A DNA stretch of 64,000 nt from positions 22,492 through 86,491 of the forward strand of contig NZ_FOTM01000009.1 in NCBI RefSeq assembly GCF_900114565.1, given 5' to 3'. This document shows positions 24,535 to 33,189 of this stretch, one piece after another. The stretch is from Leifsonia sp. CL147 (GTDB lineage: Bacteria; Actinomycetota; Actinomycetes; Actinomycetales; Microbacteriaceae). The translations under genes and the position numbers were made by a program. The first letter of the stretch is position 1, and each line of letters starts with the position of its first letter. The notes under the pieces were generated by a model. It worked only from the letters and a program-made list of their open reading frames with translations, was not told the DNA's origin and made no database searches.

Positions 24535-26265
24535 ATGTCTCGATCCCACCCGGGCCTGACCTTCGCCATCCTGGCGCTCAGCGCCGGCTCCTTCGCGACC
24601 TTGCAGTCGCTCGTCGTCCCTGTCCTTCCCGTCATCCAATCCGACCTGCACACCACCACCGCGGGTGTCACCTGGACCATGACCGCGTGGCTCATCGCCG
24701 CCGCTGTCGCCACCCCGCTGCTCGGCCGCGTTGGCGACATCGTCGGCAAGCGCCGCATCTTCGTCCTCGCTCTGCTTGCGGTGGCTCTCGGCAGCGTGAT
24801 CGCCGCCGTCGCCCCGAGCATCGGCGTGGTCATCGCCGGCCGCGTCATCCAAGGGCTCGGCGGGGCCATGTTCCCGCTCGCCTTCGGCATCATCCGGGAT
24901 GAGTTCCCGGCTCGCCGCCTCCCCTCGGCGATCGGCGCGATCGCGTCGATCATCGCGATCGGCAGCGGCCTGGGGACGGTGCTCGCCGGTCCGCTGGCCG
25001 CTGCGCTCAGCTGGCGTGGACTCTTCCTGCTGCCGGTCGTCCTGACCGTGACGGCCGCCGTGTTCGCGCTCATCTTCATCCCGGAGTCGCCGACGCGTGC
25101 CGTCGGCGGGGTGAACCCGTGGGCCGCCGTGCTGCTCTCCGGCTGGCTGGTCGCGCTCCTCCTCCCGCTCAGCACCGGGGCGCAGCTGGGCTGGTCGTCT
25201 CCCGGCGTGATCGGCCTGTTCGTCCTCGCCGCCGTGCTCCTCGCCTCGTGGATCCTCGTCGAGCTGCGCTCGCGGCATCCGCTGGTCGACATGCGGCTCA
25301 TGCGCGAGCCCGGCGTCTGGTCGATGAATGCGGCCGCCGTCTTCATCGGCGCCTCGATGTTCGCGGTGTTCGCGTTCTTCCCGCGGTTCGTGCAGACTCC
25401 GGCCTCCACCGGGTACGGCCTGGGCGCCTCCGTGGCCGAGTCCGGGATGCTGATGCTCCCGATGCTCGTCACGATGGCGGTGACCGGATTTCTCAGCGGC
25501 CCACTGGCCCGCTGGATCGGCTTCCGGTCGCAGATCGTCCTCTCCGCCGCCCTCATGGGCGGGGCCAGCCTCTCGCTGGCATTCCTGCACGGCTCGCTGT
25601 TCGCCGTGGCGGCGGCGTCCGGTGTCTTCGGCCTCGGGCTCGGCCTCATCTACGCGGCGATCACCAGTGTGGTCGTGCAGAGCGTCCCGGCGACGCAGAC
25701 CGGGATCGCGAGCGGGATGAACGCCAACCTGCGCACCGTCGGCTCTGCGATCGGCGCGGCCGTGATGACCGCGCTGGTGACCGGCGCGATCGCCCCCGAC
25801 GGGTTGCCGGCCGAGTCCGGCTACACCGAGGGCTTCGCGACGGCCGGCATCCTGGCGCTGGCCGCGGGTGTGGTCACGCTGGTCGCCGTCGGCATCATGC
25901 GCTCGGCGCGCCGCACGGCCGAGGCGGAGACGACGGCGGTCGTCGAGGCGGAAGCGCTGGTCGCGGCGGAGGCGTTGGTCGAGGCGGAGGTCGAGGCGGA
26001 GGTCGAGGCGGAGGCGCTGCAGTTGGTCCCCGCCGGTGCTGCGGAGGGGGAGTCGGTTCCCATCGGTGCTGCGGAGGGGGAGTCGGTTCCCATCGGTGCT
26101 GCGGAGGGGGAGTCGCGGCTCAGCACGCTGCGCGACCCGGCGCTGCGAGAGGCAGCACTCCGGGAGGCAGCGGAGATGGCCCGGCTCGCAGCGAAGGTCG
26201 AGGCCGAACTCGCCGCCGAGGGCGCGGAGCAAGGACGCGGACGGGAGACCCTCGAGGTCGCCTGA
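24535..26265 (+). CDS. MFS multidrug-efflux-type transporter with repeat-bearing C-terminal tail
   Basis: 576-aa major facilitator of the DHA2 type with about 14 hydrophobic segments to residue 460. It has the motif-A loop LLGRVGDIVGKRRIFVLAL and the motif-C-like GSGLGTVLAGPLAAALSWR. Residues about 465-576 form an unusual cytoplasmic tail rich in Glu and Ala: EAEVEAEVEAEA, then three copies of GAAEGES, then a helical ALREAALREAAEMARLAAKVEAEL. The tail's DNA is microsatellite-like (30-bp units at 26034-26115). Substrate unknown; probable drug export controlled by the adjacent TetR. Confidence 0.88.
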   Translation: MSRSHPGLTFAILALSAGSFATLQSLVVPVLPVIQSDLHTTTAGVTWTMTAWLIAAAVATPLLGRVGDIVGKRRIFVLALLAVALGSVIAAVAPSIGVVIAGRVIQGLGGAMFPLAFGIIRDEFPARRLPSAIGAIASIIAIGSGLGTVLAGPLAAALSWRGLFLLPVVLTVTAAVFALIFIPESPTRAVGGVNPWAAVLLSGWLVALLLPLSTGAQLGWSSPGVIGLFVLAAVLLASWILVELRSRHPLVDMRLMREPGVWSMNAAAVFIGASMFAVFAFFPRFVQTPASTGYGLGASVAESGMLMLPMLVTMAVTGFLSGPLARWIGFRSQIVLSAALMGGASLSLAFLHGSLFAVAAASGVFGLGLGLIYAAITSVVVQSVPATQTGIASGMNANLRTVGSAIGAAVMTALVTGAIAPDGLPAESGYTEGFATAGILALAAGVVTLVAVGIMRSARRTAEAETTAVVEAEALVAAEALVEAEVEAEVEAEALQLVPAGAAEGESVPIGAAEGESVPIGAAEGESRLSTLRDPALREAALREAAEMARLAAKVEAELAAEGAEQGRGRETLEVA

Positions 26266-26289
26266 TCGCCCACGAGGACCCGGGCCACT

Positions 26290-26316
26290 GCCCGGGCCAC
26301 TGCGGCCCGGGCCTTT
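26290..26316 (+). terminator. Intrinsic-terminator-like hairpin after the MFS gene
   Basis: A 9-bp perfect stem (GCCCGGGCC with GGCCCGGGC) and 5-nt loop at 26290-26312 is followed by CTTTC, 24 bp after the stop. Confidence 0.65.
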
Positions 26317-26375
26317 CGCCGCCCCGGCTGCCGGCCCCGGGGGCCGCCGGCCTCCGGGGCCGCCGGCCCCTGCAC

Positions 26376-26457
26376 ACTGAAGGAGATTCGGACCGATCGC
26401 GTTCGAATCTCCTTCAGTACTGCCATTCGAAGGAGATTCGACGCCCGATCTCCTTCG
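26376..26457. repeat. Two related inverted repeats in a convergent gap (family D)
   Basis: The first has 15-bp perfect arms (ACTGAAGGAGATTCG at 26376-26390, complement at 26404-26418) and a 13-nt loop. The second has 10-bp arms (CGAAGGAGAT at 26428-26437, complement at 26448-26457) and a 10-nt loop. Both share GAAGGAGAT. They lie between the MFS gene and the convergent GIY-YIG gene. Confidence 0.88.
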
Positions 26458-26515
26458 ATAGCCGACCAGGCCAGGGCAGGCCAGGGCCGACCGGGCCAGG
26501 CCAGCCACGCCAGGG

Positions 26516-27058
26516 TCAGCCCCGCAACGCGGCCGCCTCACTCCGCCAGCGGACGAGTAGCGCCCACGGATCGGGCGCGCCCTCGCGCAGTCGCTCGATG
26601 TGGGCGACCAGCGCCGGATCGGTCTCGAACCATTCGGTGCCCGGGATGCGCAGGGGCGCGAACTCAGCATGGCGGCGCTGCTCGAGCGTCCGGTCCCCCC
26701 GCTCGAACGCGAGGACCTCGTCGTGCGGCAGGCTCGCGAACCGCTGGACCGGGTTCGCGGTCGTCCCGATCTTGATGCGGTCCCGAAACCGCAGGTAGTA
26801 GACGACATCCACCCGGGAGGCGGCCGGGTCGTCCGGGGGAGGGTCGCCGACTCGCCACTCGCACACGGCGCACAGCCAGCCGGACGGGTAGCGGACCCCC
26901 AGCCGCGAGCCGCAGAAGGCGCAGGGGGAGGGCAGGACGTCCGTGACGCCGAACTCTCCGGCCACCCAGTCGTGCACCTCCAGGAGGTGCGGAAGGCACA
27001 GCGCGACGGGCGCACCTGCGTGCGCCGGGGACCCGCAGAGCGCGCACGGCGCGGTCAT
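26516..27058 (-). CDS. GIY-YIG nuclease-like (T5orf172/MUG113) protein with zinc-finger-like N-terminus
   Basis: 180 aa. The N-terminal half has three cysteine pairs, CALCG, CAFCG and CAVC, suggesting zinc ribbons. Residues about 86-145 (VVYYLRFRDRIKIGTTANPVQRF, then the spaced Glu in TLEQRRHAEF and GTEWFE) match the T5orf172-type GIY-YIG domain, with YYL replacing GIY and KIG replacing YIG. Active-site Arg and Glu candidates are present. Related domains occur in phage and mobile-DNA proteins, but no mobile genes adjoin it. Nuclease activity is plausible, not shown. Confidence 0.75.
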   Translation of the reverse strand: MTAPCALCGSPAHAGAPVALCLPHLLEVHDWVAGEFGVTDVLPSPCAFCGSRLGVRYPSGWLCAVCEWRVGDPPPDDPAASRVDVVYYLRFRDRIKIGTTANPVQRFASLPHDEVLAFERGDRTLEQRRHAEFAPLRIPGTEWFETDPALVAHIERLREGAPDPWALLVRWRSEAAALRG

Positions 27059-27120
27059 GCCCTCGTCACGGGCTCAGCGTAACCGCGGCCTCCGACACGC
27101 GCCGGTGCGGACCCGCCAGG

Positions 27121-28113
27121 TCACTGCGGCGGCCGGCACCGGATGACGTCGAGCTCGCCGGAGAGGCCGAGAGGACCGTCCCCGTGGGCGGTGAGCACCG
27201 TCGATCCCCGCCGGAGCGGAAGGGAGCCTGTGGCCGTCTGGAGGGCACCCGTCCCGTCCAGGACGACGAGCACCGAGAAGCCCGGCTCCAGCTCGCGCGA
27301 TCCGGACACGTGGAGGCGTTCCGCGGCGAAGAACGGATCCGCGTCCGCCGGGAACAGCGTCTCGGCGTCCCGGCCCTGGCGCAGCGCGTAGATGCGCTCC
27401 TCGGGCGTGACCTCCCGGACCAGCCCGCCGATCGCCGTGGAGAGGTCCAGGCCGAGCAGCGCATCCCTCTCGGGCAGCGATCGCCGCTCGATCAGGATCG
27501 AGAGGTCGGTCGGCTGCTGGAGTTCGACGAGCGTCACGCCCGGACCGATCGCGTGCGCCAGCCCGGCCGGCACCAGGAGGGTGTCTCCCGCCGCGAGCGG
27601 CACCCGGTTCATCGCCGCGAGCATCGCGTCCGCATCCTGCCCGGCCCACCACGCTTCGACCTCGGTGGAGGCGACCGGGCGCCGGAATCCGAGCGCGGCG
27701 TAAGCATCCGGCTCCGCCTCGATGACCGCCCAGGCCTCCGTCTTGCCGAGTGGGCCGCCCAGGTGGCGAGCGGCGAACGCGTCGTCGGGGTGGTAGTGGA
27801 CGAACAGCCGCTCGGCCGTGTCCAGCAGCTTGACCAGCAGCATGGTGCGGGCGCCGAAGCGCTCCACGTGGTGCGGGCCGAGGAAGAACACCGGATCCGC
27901 CGCGACGGCGTCGCGGAGCATCCGGCCGTCGGGTAGCACCGTGAGCCCGACGCCACCCCCGGCGAACACCTCCGTCGTCGACCCCACGAAGTCCTCGGGG
28001 GTGAACGGGCTCGGCTGCGGGGTGCCGCGGAAGCGGGCGATCCCCGCCCCACCCCGGTAGGGCCGGTCGAGCGGCTGGTTCGGGCCGAGGAGCACGGGTG
28101 TTTCGGTGGTCAT
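27121..28113 (-). CDS. Mannose-6-phosphate isomerase-like cupin protein
   Basis: 330-aa class I phosphomannose-isomerase-like enzyme. The metal-binding cupin motif appears as LFVHYHPDDAFAARHLGGPLGKTEAWAVIEAEPDAYAALGFRRPV; a later ALRQG segment and a C-terminal cupin follow. The length and weak core suggest a ManA-like protein acting on another sugar phosphate. The ATG at 28113 (MTTETP) is preferred over an ATG three codons upstream. No other sugar gene adjoins it, so the pathway is open. Confidence 0.75.
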   Translation of the reverse strand: MTTETPVLLGPNQPLDRPYRGGAGIARFRGTPQPSPFTPEDFVGSTTEVFAGGGVGLTVLPDGRMLRDAVAADPVFFLGPHHVERFGARTMLLVKLLDTAERLFVHYHPDDAFAARHLGGPLGKTEAWAVIEAEPDAYAALGFRRPVASTEVEAWWAGQDADAMLAAMNRVPLAAGDTLLVPAGLAHAIGPGVTLVELQQPTDLSILIERRSLPERDALLGLDLSTAIGGLVREVTPEERIYALRQGRDAETLFPADADPFFAAERLHVSGSRELEPGFSVLVVLDGTGALQTATGSLPLRRGSTVLTAHGDGPLGLSGELDVIRCRPPQ

Positions 28114-28310
28114 CGACAGCAATCTAGTCGCCTGCTGGAGGCGACGCCGACGCGATGGCCGCAGCCCGGCCGCGTCGCGGGAGCATCACCGCCCGGCGGG
28201 CTGCCGGATCGCCGGACTCGATCCGGTTCCACACGGGACGTGAGAGCTCCTGTGACACTCGGTGACGCACGCTTTTGGCGGCCACGGTACGGATCACTAG
28301 GGTGACGGGC

Positions 28311-29606
28311 ATGCCCGATGAGGATCGCCCACTGGACTTCGAGACACGTCAGATCCACGCGGGAGCCGTGGTCGACGCCCAGACGAAGGCACGGGTGACG
28401 CCGATCTACCAGACGGCCGCCTACGTCTTCGACAGCTTCGACGACGGCGAGGAGCGGTTCGCCGGCCGCAGTGCGTTCCGGGCGTACTCCCGGAACGAGA
28501 ACCCGACGAACGCGGTCGCGGGCCGTCGGATCGCCGATCTCGAGGGCGGTGTCGACGGCATCGTGGTCGCCAGCGGGCAGGCCGCCATCGCGACGGCGAT
28601 CACGGCGCTCGCCGGTGCGGGCGACCACATCCTCGCCACGCGGTCGCTGTACGAGGGCACGCGCGAGATGTTCAGCGGGGTACTGAAGCGGCAGGGGATC
28701 GACTTCGAGTACGTGCCCGACGACGCAAGCGACGAGGAGTGGGCGGCGCGGTTCCGGCCGCAGACGAAGGCGGTGTACACCGAGACCCTGCCGAATCCGC
28801 TCGGCCAGGTCGTCGACATCGCCCGGATCGCCGGGCTGGCGCATGCGGCGGGTGTCCCCCTGGTGGTCGACAACACCGTCCCGACGCCCTATCTCTGGCG
28901 TCCGATCGAGGACGGCGCCGACATCGTCATCCATTCGACCTCCAAATGGCTCTCCGGTCACGCCTCGGTGATCGGCGGCGCGATCGTGGATGCGGGCCGC
29001 TTCGACTGGGCGGCCCAGGCGGAGCGCTTCCCGCAGCTAGCCGGAGAGCCGCGGCCGGGCGTCCCGTCGTTCGTGGAGCGGTTCGCCAGCGGCGCGTACC
29101 TGGCGTACGTCCGCGCGGTCATCGTCCTCGAGTACGGCCCCACCATCCCGCCGACCAGCACCTTCCTGCTGCTGCACGGCATCGAGACGCTGTCGGTCCG
29201 GATGGACCGGCACATCGCGAACGCGCAGGCGGTCGCCGAGTGGCTGGAGGGCCGGCCGGAGGTCGCACAGGTGTTCTACCCCGGCCTGCCGTCCAACCCG
29301 TACTACGAGCGCGCGCAGCGGTACCTTCCCGCAGGCGCCGGCTCGATCGTGTCGATCGACCTGGCCGGAGGGAGGGATGCGGCACGCCGCTTCATCGACT
29401 CCCTGCGGCTGATCTCGCCCATGACGCACATCGGCGACGTCCGCACCCTCGCCATCCACCTGGGCAGCACCATCCACGCCAAGCTCAGCCCGGAGGAGCA
29501 GGCGGACGCCGGGATCACGCCCGGCCTCATCCGCTTGTCGATCGGGATCGAGAGCGCGCGCGACATCATCGCCGATCTCGAGCTCGGGCTGATCGCGGCC
29601 GGCTGA
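28311..29606 (+). CDS. O-acetylhomoserine sulfhydrylase-type PLP enzyme
   Basis: 431-aa Cys/Met-metabolism gamma-family PLP enzyme. Seen: FETRQIHAGAVVDAQTKARVTPIYQTAAYVF, NPTNAV near the phosphate-binding site, GIVVASGQAAIATAI, DNTVPTPYLWRPIEDGADIVIHSTSKWLSGH with the Schiff-base Lys, and a C-terminal LIRLSIGIESARDIIADL. Length and QIHAG start fit O-acetylhomoserine sulfhydrylases (MetY), which make homocysteine from sulfide. The ATG at 28311 fits the family; frame to 28275 does not. I saw no SAM riboswitch in the 190-bp leader. Confidence 0.87.
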   Translation: MPDEDRPLDFETRQIHAGAVVDAQTKARVTPIYQTAAYVFDSFDDGEERFAGRSAFRAYSRNENPTNAVAGRRIADLEGGVDGIVVASGQAAIATAITALAGAGDHILATRSLYEGTREMFSGVLKRQGIDFEYVPDDASDEEWAARFRPQTKAVYTETLPNPLGQVVDIARIAGLAHAAGVPLVVDNTVPTPYLWRPIEDGADIVIHSTSKWLSGHASVIGGAIVDAGRFDWAAQAERFPQLAGEPRPGVPSFVERFASGAYLAYVRAVIVLEYGPTIPPTSTFLLLHGIETLSVRMDRHIANAQAVAEWLEGRPEVAQVFYPGLPSNPYYERAQRYLPAGAGSIVSIDLAGGRDAARRFIDSLRLISPMTHIGDVRTLAIHLGSTIHAKLSPEEQADAGITPGLIRLSIGIESARDIIADLELGLIAAG

Positions 29607-29803
29607 CCGGTCAGCCTGATGCGGCCGTCGGGGCGGCGGTAACCAGCACAGCCAGCAACGATGACCGGCCGCGCGGTAGACACTAAAGCTCTGCGTGTGT
29701 ACTGCTTGCATTTCTGGAATCGACCTGTGAGCGGGCTGTATCCTTGAAAGGCGGGAGATCCCGCCGCGTGCGGAAGTCCGTGAAGCGAGCAACGGAGTTT
29801 CGA

Positions 29804-30540
29804 ATGGTGCAGGGTGACGCTGACCACAAGCCGCTCTCTTCTGGGGCTTTCTTCTCGCCGCCCTGACAGTCGCGTTGACCGTTGCAAAGCTCTTGATGGA
29901 ACGGAGCGAGAAGCATCGCGAGGCGAGGGAAACGGTGCGCAGAATCCAGGCGGCAGAGGACGCGGCGGCAAATGCCACCACGATCCTCACCGCGAGTATC
30001 AAAGCGGGTCTGGAACAGACCATCGAGAAGATTGCCGAGATGCCGCACCTGGATGACGGGCGGCTGAAGGACCGCCTGGAGATGGTGGCGAATCTGGCCG
30101 TGGGCGCTCTGCGGCTGATGCTCTACCCGAGAGTCCCGGCGGTGCGCGCGAACGTGTTCAAGCTCACGCCGGACAAGGACGGGCTGAACTGCATGGCATC
30201 TTCCACGAAGCACCAGCCCAGCGCGTTCCGGCCCGGCGAAGCCGAGACCGTCGATGCGATCGCCTTCCTCAACAGCGGAGACCCTCTCATCTTCTACGAC
30301 GACCTCGCTGTGCGGAAGCCGTGGCGCGCCGCAGACCGCCGCCGGACCTACAAGACATTCGCCTCTTTTCCGATTGCGGCACCTATCCCTCGCAATGATG
30401 AGCCCCGCAACGTGTGCGGGATGCTGACGATCGATTCGCCGCACCCAGGATCATTCACTCAGATCGACAAGGACACGGCAGAGATCGTCGCAGACCTGTT
30501 GGCGACAGCGTTCGCGATCGTCGAGAGTCGACTCCCGTGA
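29804..30540 (+). pseudogene. Frameshifted membrane-anchored GAF-like protein
   Basis: An ATG at 29804 with GGAG eight bases upstream starts a frame (MVQGDADHKPLSS) that stops at 29866. The frame two bases over encodes FWGFLLAALTVALTVAKLLMERSEKH and continues to 30540 with a coiled-coil-like stretch (about 30 residues) and a GAF-like domain of about 150 residues ending TAEIVADLLATAFAIVE. Removing one CT from CTCTCT at about 29834-29839 joins them as HKPLFWGF, giving a 1-TM protein of about 244 aa. Either a broken gene, a phase-variable dinucleotide, or a sequencing error. The downstream part could also start at TTG 29875 or ATG 29896. Confidence 0.65.
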
Positions 30541-30621
30541 ACCGACTCGTGGCTCCGTCTCAAAGACTGCATTCTCCCCGATTGCGCGGCCGATCTCAGC
30601 TCGGCGGCATACACTGAAGCC

Positions 30622-30810
30622 ATGAGCGAGGCGCAGGCAGCACGGGGGCCCGGTTTCGGCGTCATCCGTGTGCAGCCGCGCGAGCGGCGGACGACGGTCG
30701 ACTTTTCCGAGCAGAAGAACATCGACGCGTTCTATGAGAGTGCGCGCAAGGCCGCGCAGCTCGAACGCGAAGGTCGAAAGGCGGCCGCGCACAAGTCCTC
30801 CGGCCGCTAG
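30622..30810 (+). CDS. Small basic hypothetical protein (62 aa)
   Basis: 62 aa, MSEAQAARGPGFGVIRVQPRE at the start and a Lys/Arg-rich helix (FYESARKAAQLEREGRKAAAHK) at the end. No recognised domain. It stands alone 81 bp after the GAF-like gene and ends 18 bp from the convergent lyase gene. Coding is supported only by start codon and composition; Shine-Dalgarno is weak. Confidence 0.5.
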   Translation: MSEAQAARGPGFGVIRVQPRERRTTVDFSEQKNIDAFYESARKAAQLEREGRKAAAHKSSGR

Positions 30811-30828
30811 CCGCTGCGGGTTGCACCG

Positions 30829-32004
30829 TCAGCCGGCGAGCGCGGCCGTGGAGCGCGCCGAGACGGTGGCGGCGATCCGCCGCACGGCCTCGATCACGGT
30901 CGAGGGGTTGCACGCCAGGTTGATGCGGGCGAAGCCCCGGCCCGGCTCCCCGAACGCGAGGCCGGAGTTGAGGGCGACGCGGCCCTCCTCGATCAGCACG
31001 GCCGCCGGATCGTCGCCGAGACCGGCATCGCGGAAGTCCAGCCAGGCCAGGTACCCGGCGTCCGGCCGGACAGGCCGCACGGAAGGAGCATGGGCGGCGA
31101 GCTCCGCCTCGAGCAGGCGGTAGTTCTCCACCAGCAGTCCGACCAGGTCGTCGCGCCAGCCGACGCAGGAGAGGGCGGCGACATTGGCGTGGAGCCCGAG
31201 GATGCTCGTGCGCGCGGCCAGCTCCTGCGGAAGGGCGGTGAGGAGGGATGCCGACCACTCATCTGCCGCGACGATGACCGCGCACTTCAGGGCGGCGAGG
31301 TTCCACGCCTTGCTCGCGGAGGTGACGGTCACGGCGCGGCAGCCGGCCTCACGGGCGATCGGGGCGAAGGGGAGGAAGCGGGTGCCCGGATGGGCGAGGG
31401 GCGCGTGCACCTCGTCGCTGACGACGAAGACGCCGTAACGGGAGGCGAGGGCGGCGAGGGCCTGGAGGGTCTCGCTGCTGTGACATCGACCGGTCGGATT
31501 CTGCGGGTTGCACAGCAGCATCGCATCGGCGCCCGCGGAGAAGGCCGCTTCGATGCCGGCCAGGTCGAGACTCCAGTCGTGGTCCTCGAGCAGCGGAACG
31601 GTGACCGCGATCGCGTCCGCTTCCTCCACCATCTCGAAGAAGGGCGGGTACACCGGCGGCGTCAGGACCACGCGGCCGCCCTCCGCAGGCAGCGCCAGCC
31701 GCAGCGCCTCGACGACGCCGACCGTCACGTCCGTGGCCAGATGGATGTCGGCGGGGTCGACGTCCCAGCCCCACGATGCCCGGGCGAAGTCCGCGAAGGC
31801 CGGAGCGAGCGGTCCGGCGGAGTCCAGGTACCCGGTATCCGAATGCTGCAGGGTCTGGGCGACCCGCTCCAGGATGGCCGGCTCGACGTCGAAGTCCATC
31901 TCGGCGACGAAGACGGGCAGCACATCCGCCGGGTAGCGGCGCCACTTGATGCTCGACCGGGTGGCATAGAGCTGCTCCAAGGGGCGTGCCGGTGCGAAGC
32001 TCAT
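30829..32004 (-). CDS. PatB/MalY-type aminotransferase (cystathionine beta-lyase-like)
   Basis: 391-aa class I/II PLP enzyme. The PLP Lys is in VTSASKAWNLAALKCAV and the aspartate/tyrosine pocket in FVVSDEVHAPLAHPG and MLLCNPQNPTGR. WRRYPADVLPVFVAEMDFDVEPAI near the N-terminus is typical of the PatB/MalY C-S lyases, which cleave cystathionine or cysteine conjugates to pyruvate, ammonia and a thiol. With the MetY-like enzyme 1.2 kb away this hints at sulfur amino-acid traffic, though they are on opposite strands. The start at 32004 (MSFAPARP) fits the family. Confidence 0.85.
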   Translation of the reverse strand: MSFAPARPLEQLYATRSSIKWRRYPADVLPVFVAEMDFDVEPAILERVAQTLQHSDTGYLDSAGPLAPAFADFARASWGWDVDPADIHLATDVTVGVVEALRLALPAEGGRVVLTPPVYPPFFEMVEEADAIAVTVPLLEDHDWSLDLAGIEAAFSAGADAMLLCNPQNPTGRCHSSETLQALAALASRYGVFVVSDEVHAPLAHPGTRFLPFAPIAREAGCRAVTVTSASKAWNLAALKCAVIVAADEWSASLLTALPQELAARTSILGLHANVAALSCVGWRDDLVGLLVENYRLLEAELAAHAPSVRPVRPDAGYLAWLDFRDAGLGDDPAAVLIEEGRVALNSGLAFGEPGRGFARINLACNPSTVIEAVRRIAATVSARSTAALAG

Positions 32005-32101
32005 GCACAGATCGTGCCCTGAGACGGGGCGCGAGGGCGACCCGGACGTCAAAAAGCGTAGTGAAGCGACGTGCGACGCCGAGAACCGAGGATGCGCGGG
32101 A

Positions 32102-32122
32102 CCGGCGTCGCGTGGACGCCGG
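32102..32122 (-). terminator. Hairpin after the SDR gene
   Basis: CCGGCGTC and GACGCCGG pair over 8 bp with a 5-nt loop, 15 bp beyond the SDR stop. No T-run. Confidence 0.45.
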
Positions 32123-32137
32123 CCCCGCTCGGGAGGC

Positions 32138-33088
32138 TCAGCGCGACGCATCCTGTGAGGCCTGCGCCGTGCTCAACAGGTCGGCGGTCGCCTCCCAGAG
32201 ACGCTTCTCGCGGGCGCGGTCCTGCGCGACCGGGCGCACCTCGGTCAGCTTCGTCTTCACCACGAACGCGCCGTCGCGCAGGTGCGCCCACCGGTCGTCG
32301 AGCGCCATCGAGGCCAGCAGCGGTCCCGAACGCTCGGGCGTCGACACGCCGGGCACCCGCGCCAGTGCGCGACCGATCCTCTGCACGGCCTCCGGCGCGG
32401 TCCGGCCGAGTGCGGTCCCGGGCATCCACCCTGGCTCGAAGACCGAGACGGCGATACCGTCGCCGACCCGGCGCTGGAGCTCGTGGGCGTAGTAGAGGAC
32501 GGCCAGCTTGGCGTTGGAGTAGGCGACGCCGGCGGCGTTCATCCCCGGCGCCTGGTCGCCGGTGGCCGGGCGGGCCAGTTCGAGCGGGTCGGCCCACACG
32601 GCCTCCGGGACGTGCAGCAGCTTCCGCCAGATGTTCGCGTGGTAGGTGTTGGAGCCGAGCAGGACGATCCGCGCCGGAGCGGCGAGCGAGTCGAGCAGGT
32701 CGCCGATCAGCTGAGCGTGGGCGAGGTGGTTGACGGCGAAGGTCAGCTCGTAGCCGTCGGCGGAGGCGCGCCGGGTGTCCGCGGTCGTGGTGCCCGCGTT
32801 GGCCACCAGCGCCCGCAACGGGTGGAGGTCGCCGGCGGCGAGCAGATCGCGCACGGCCGCTCCCGCGGTCCGGACCTCGGCGAGGCTGGACAGGTCGCAG
32901 CCGATCTCGCGGACGGTGGCACCGCGGGAGCGGGCCTCCTCCGCGACGGCGGTCAGGCCGGGTCCGGCCCGGCCGACCAGCAGGAGGTCGGGCCGGCGGC
33001 CGTCGGGCCGGTCGGCCAGGGCGAGAGTGGCGTAGCGGCCGAGGTTGCGGGTCGGGCCGGTGATGAGCACAGTTCCTGGAGGGGTCAT
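32138..33088 (-). CDS. Short-chain dehydrogenase/reductase (SDR)
   Basis: 316-aa NAD(P)-dependent oxidoreductase. The cofactor motif TGPTRNLGRYATL replaces TGxxxGxG, NAGTT is the NNAG-type motif, and the catalytic region has LLGSNTYHAN with YSNAKLAVLYYAHEL (YxxxK). SDRs of this type are often divergent from an MmyB-like helix-turn-helix regulator in actinobacteria, as here (102 bp gap). Substrate unknown. The ATG at 33088 fits the Rossmann start. Confidence 0.85.
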   Translation of the reverse strand: MTPPGTVLITGPTRNLGRYATLALADRPDGRRPDLLLVGRAGPGLTAVAEEARSRGATVREIGCDLSSLAEVRTAGAAVRDLLAAGDLHPLRALVANAGTTTADTRRASADGYELTFAVNHLAHAQLIGDLLDSLAAPARIVLLGSNTYHANIWRKLLHVPEAVWADPLELARPATGDQAPGMNAAGVAYSNAKLAVLYYAHELQRRVGDGIAVSVFEPGWMPGTALGRTAPEAVQRIGRALARVPGVSTPERSGPLLASMALDDRWAHLRDGAFVVKTKLTEVRPVAQDRAREKRLWEATADLLSTAQASQDASR

Positions 33089-33189
33089 GCCGCCAGCCTG
33101 CGGGGTCTGCCGCACCTCATCCAGTCGACTGGTTTTCGTAGGACTGCCAGGGCCAGGACACCGGGCGGGAGGAGGGGCAGACTGGAGCG

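Noticed and set aside
28123-28310. SAM riboswitch before the metY-like gene
   Set aside because: No recognisable SAM-I, SAM-II or SAM-IV core in the leader.
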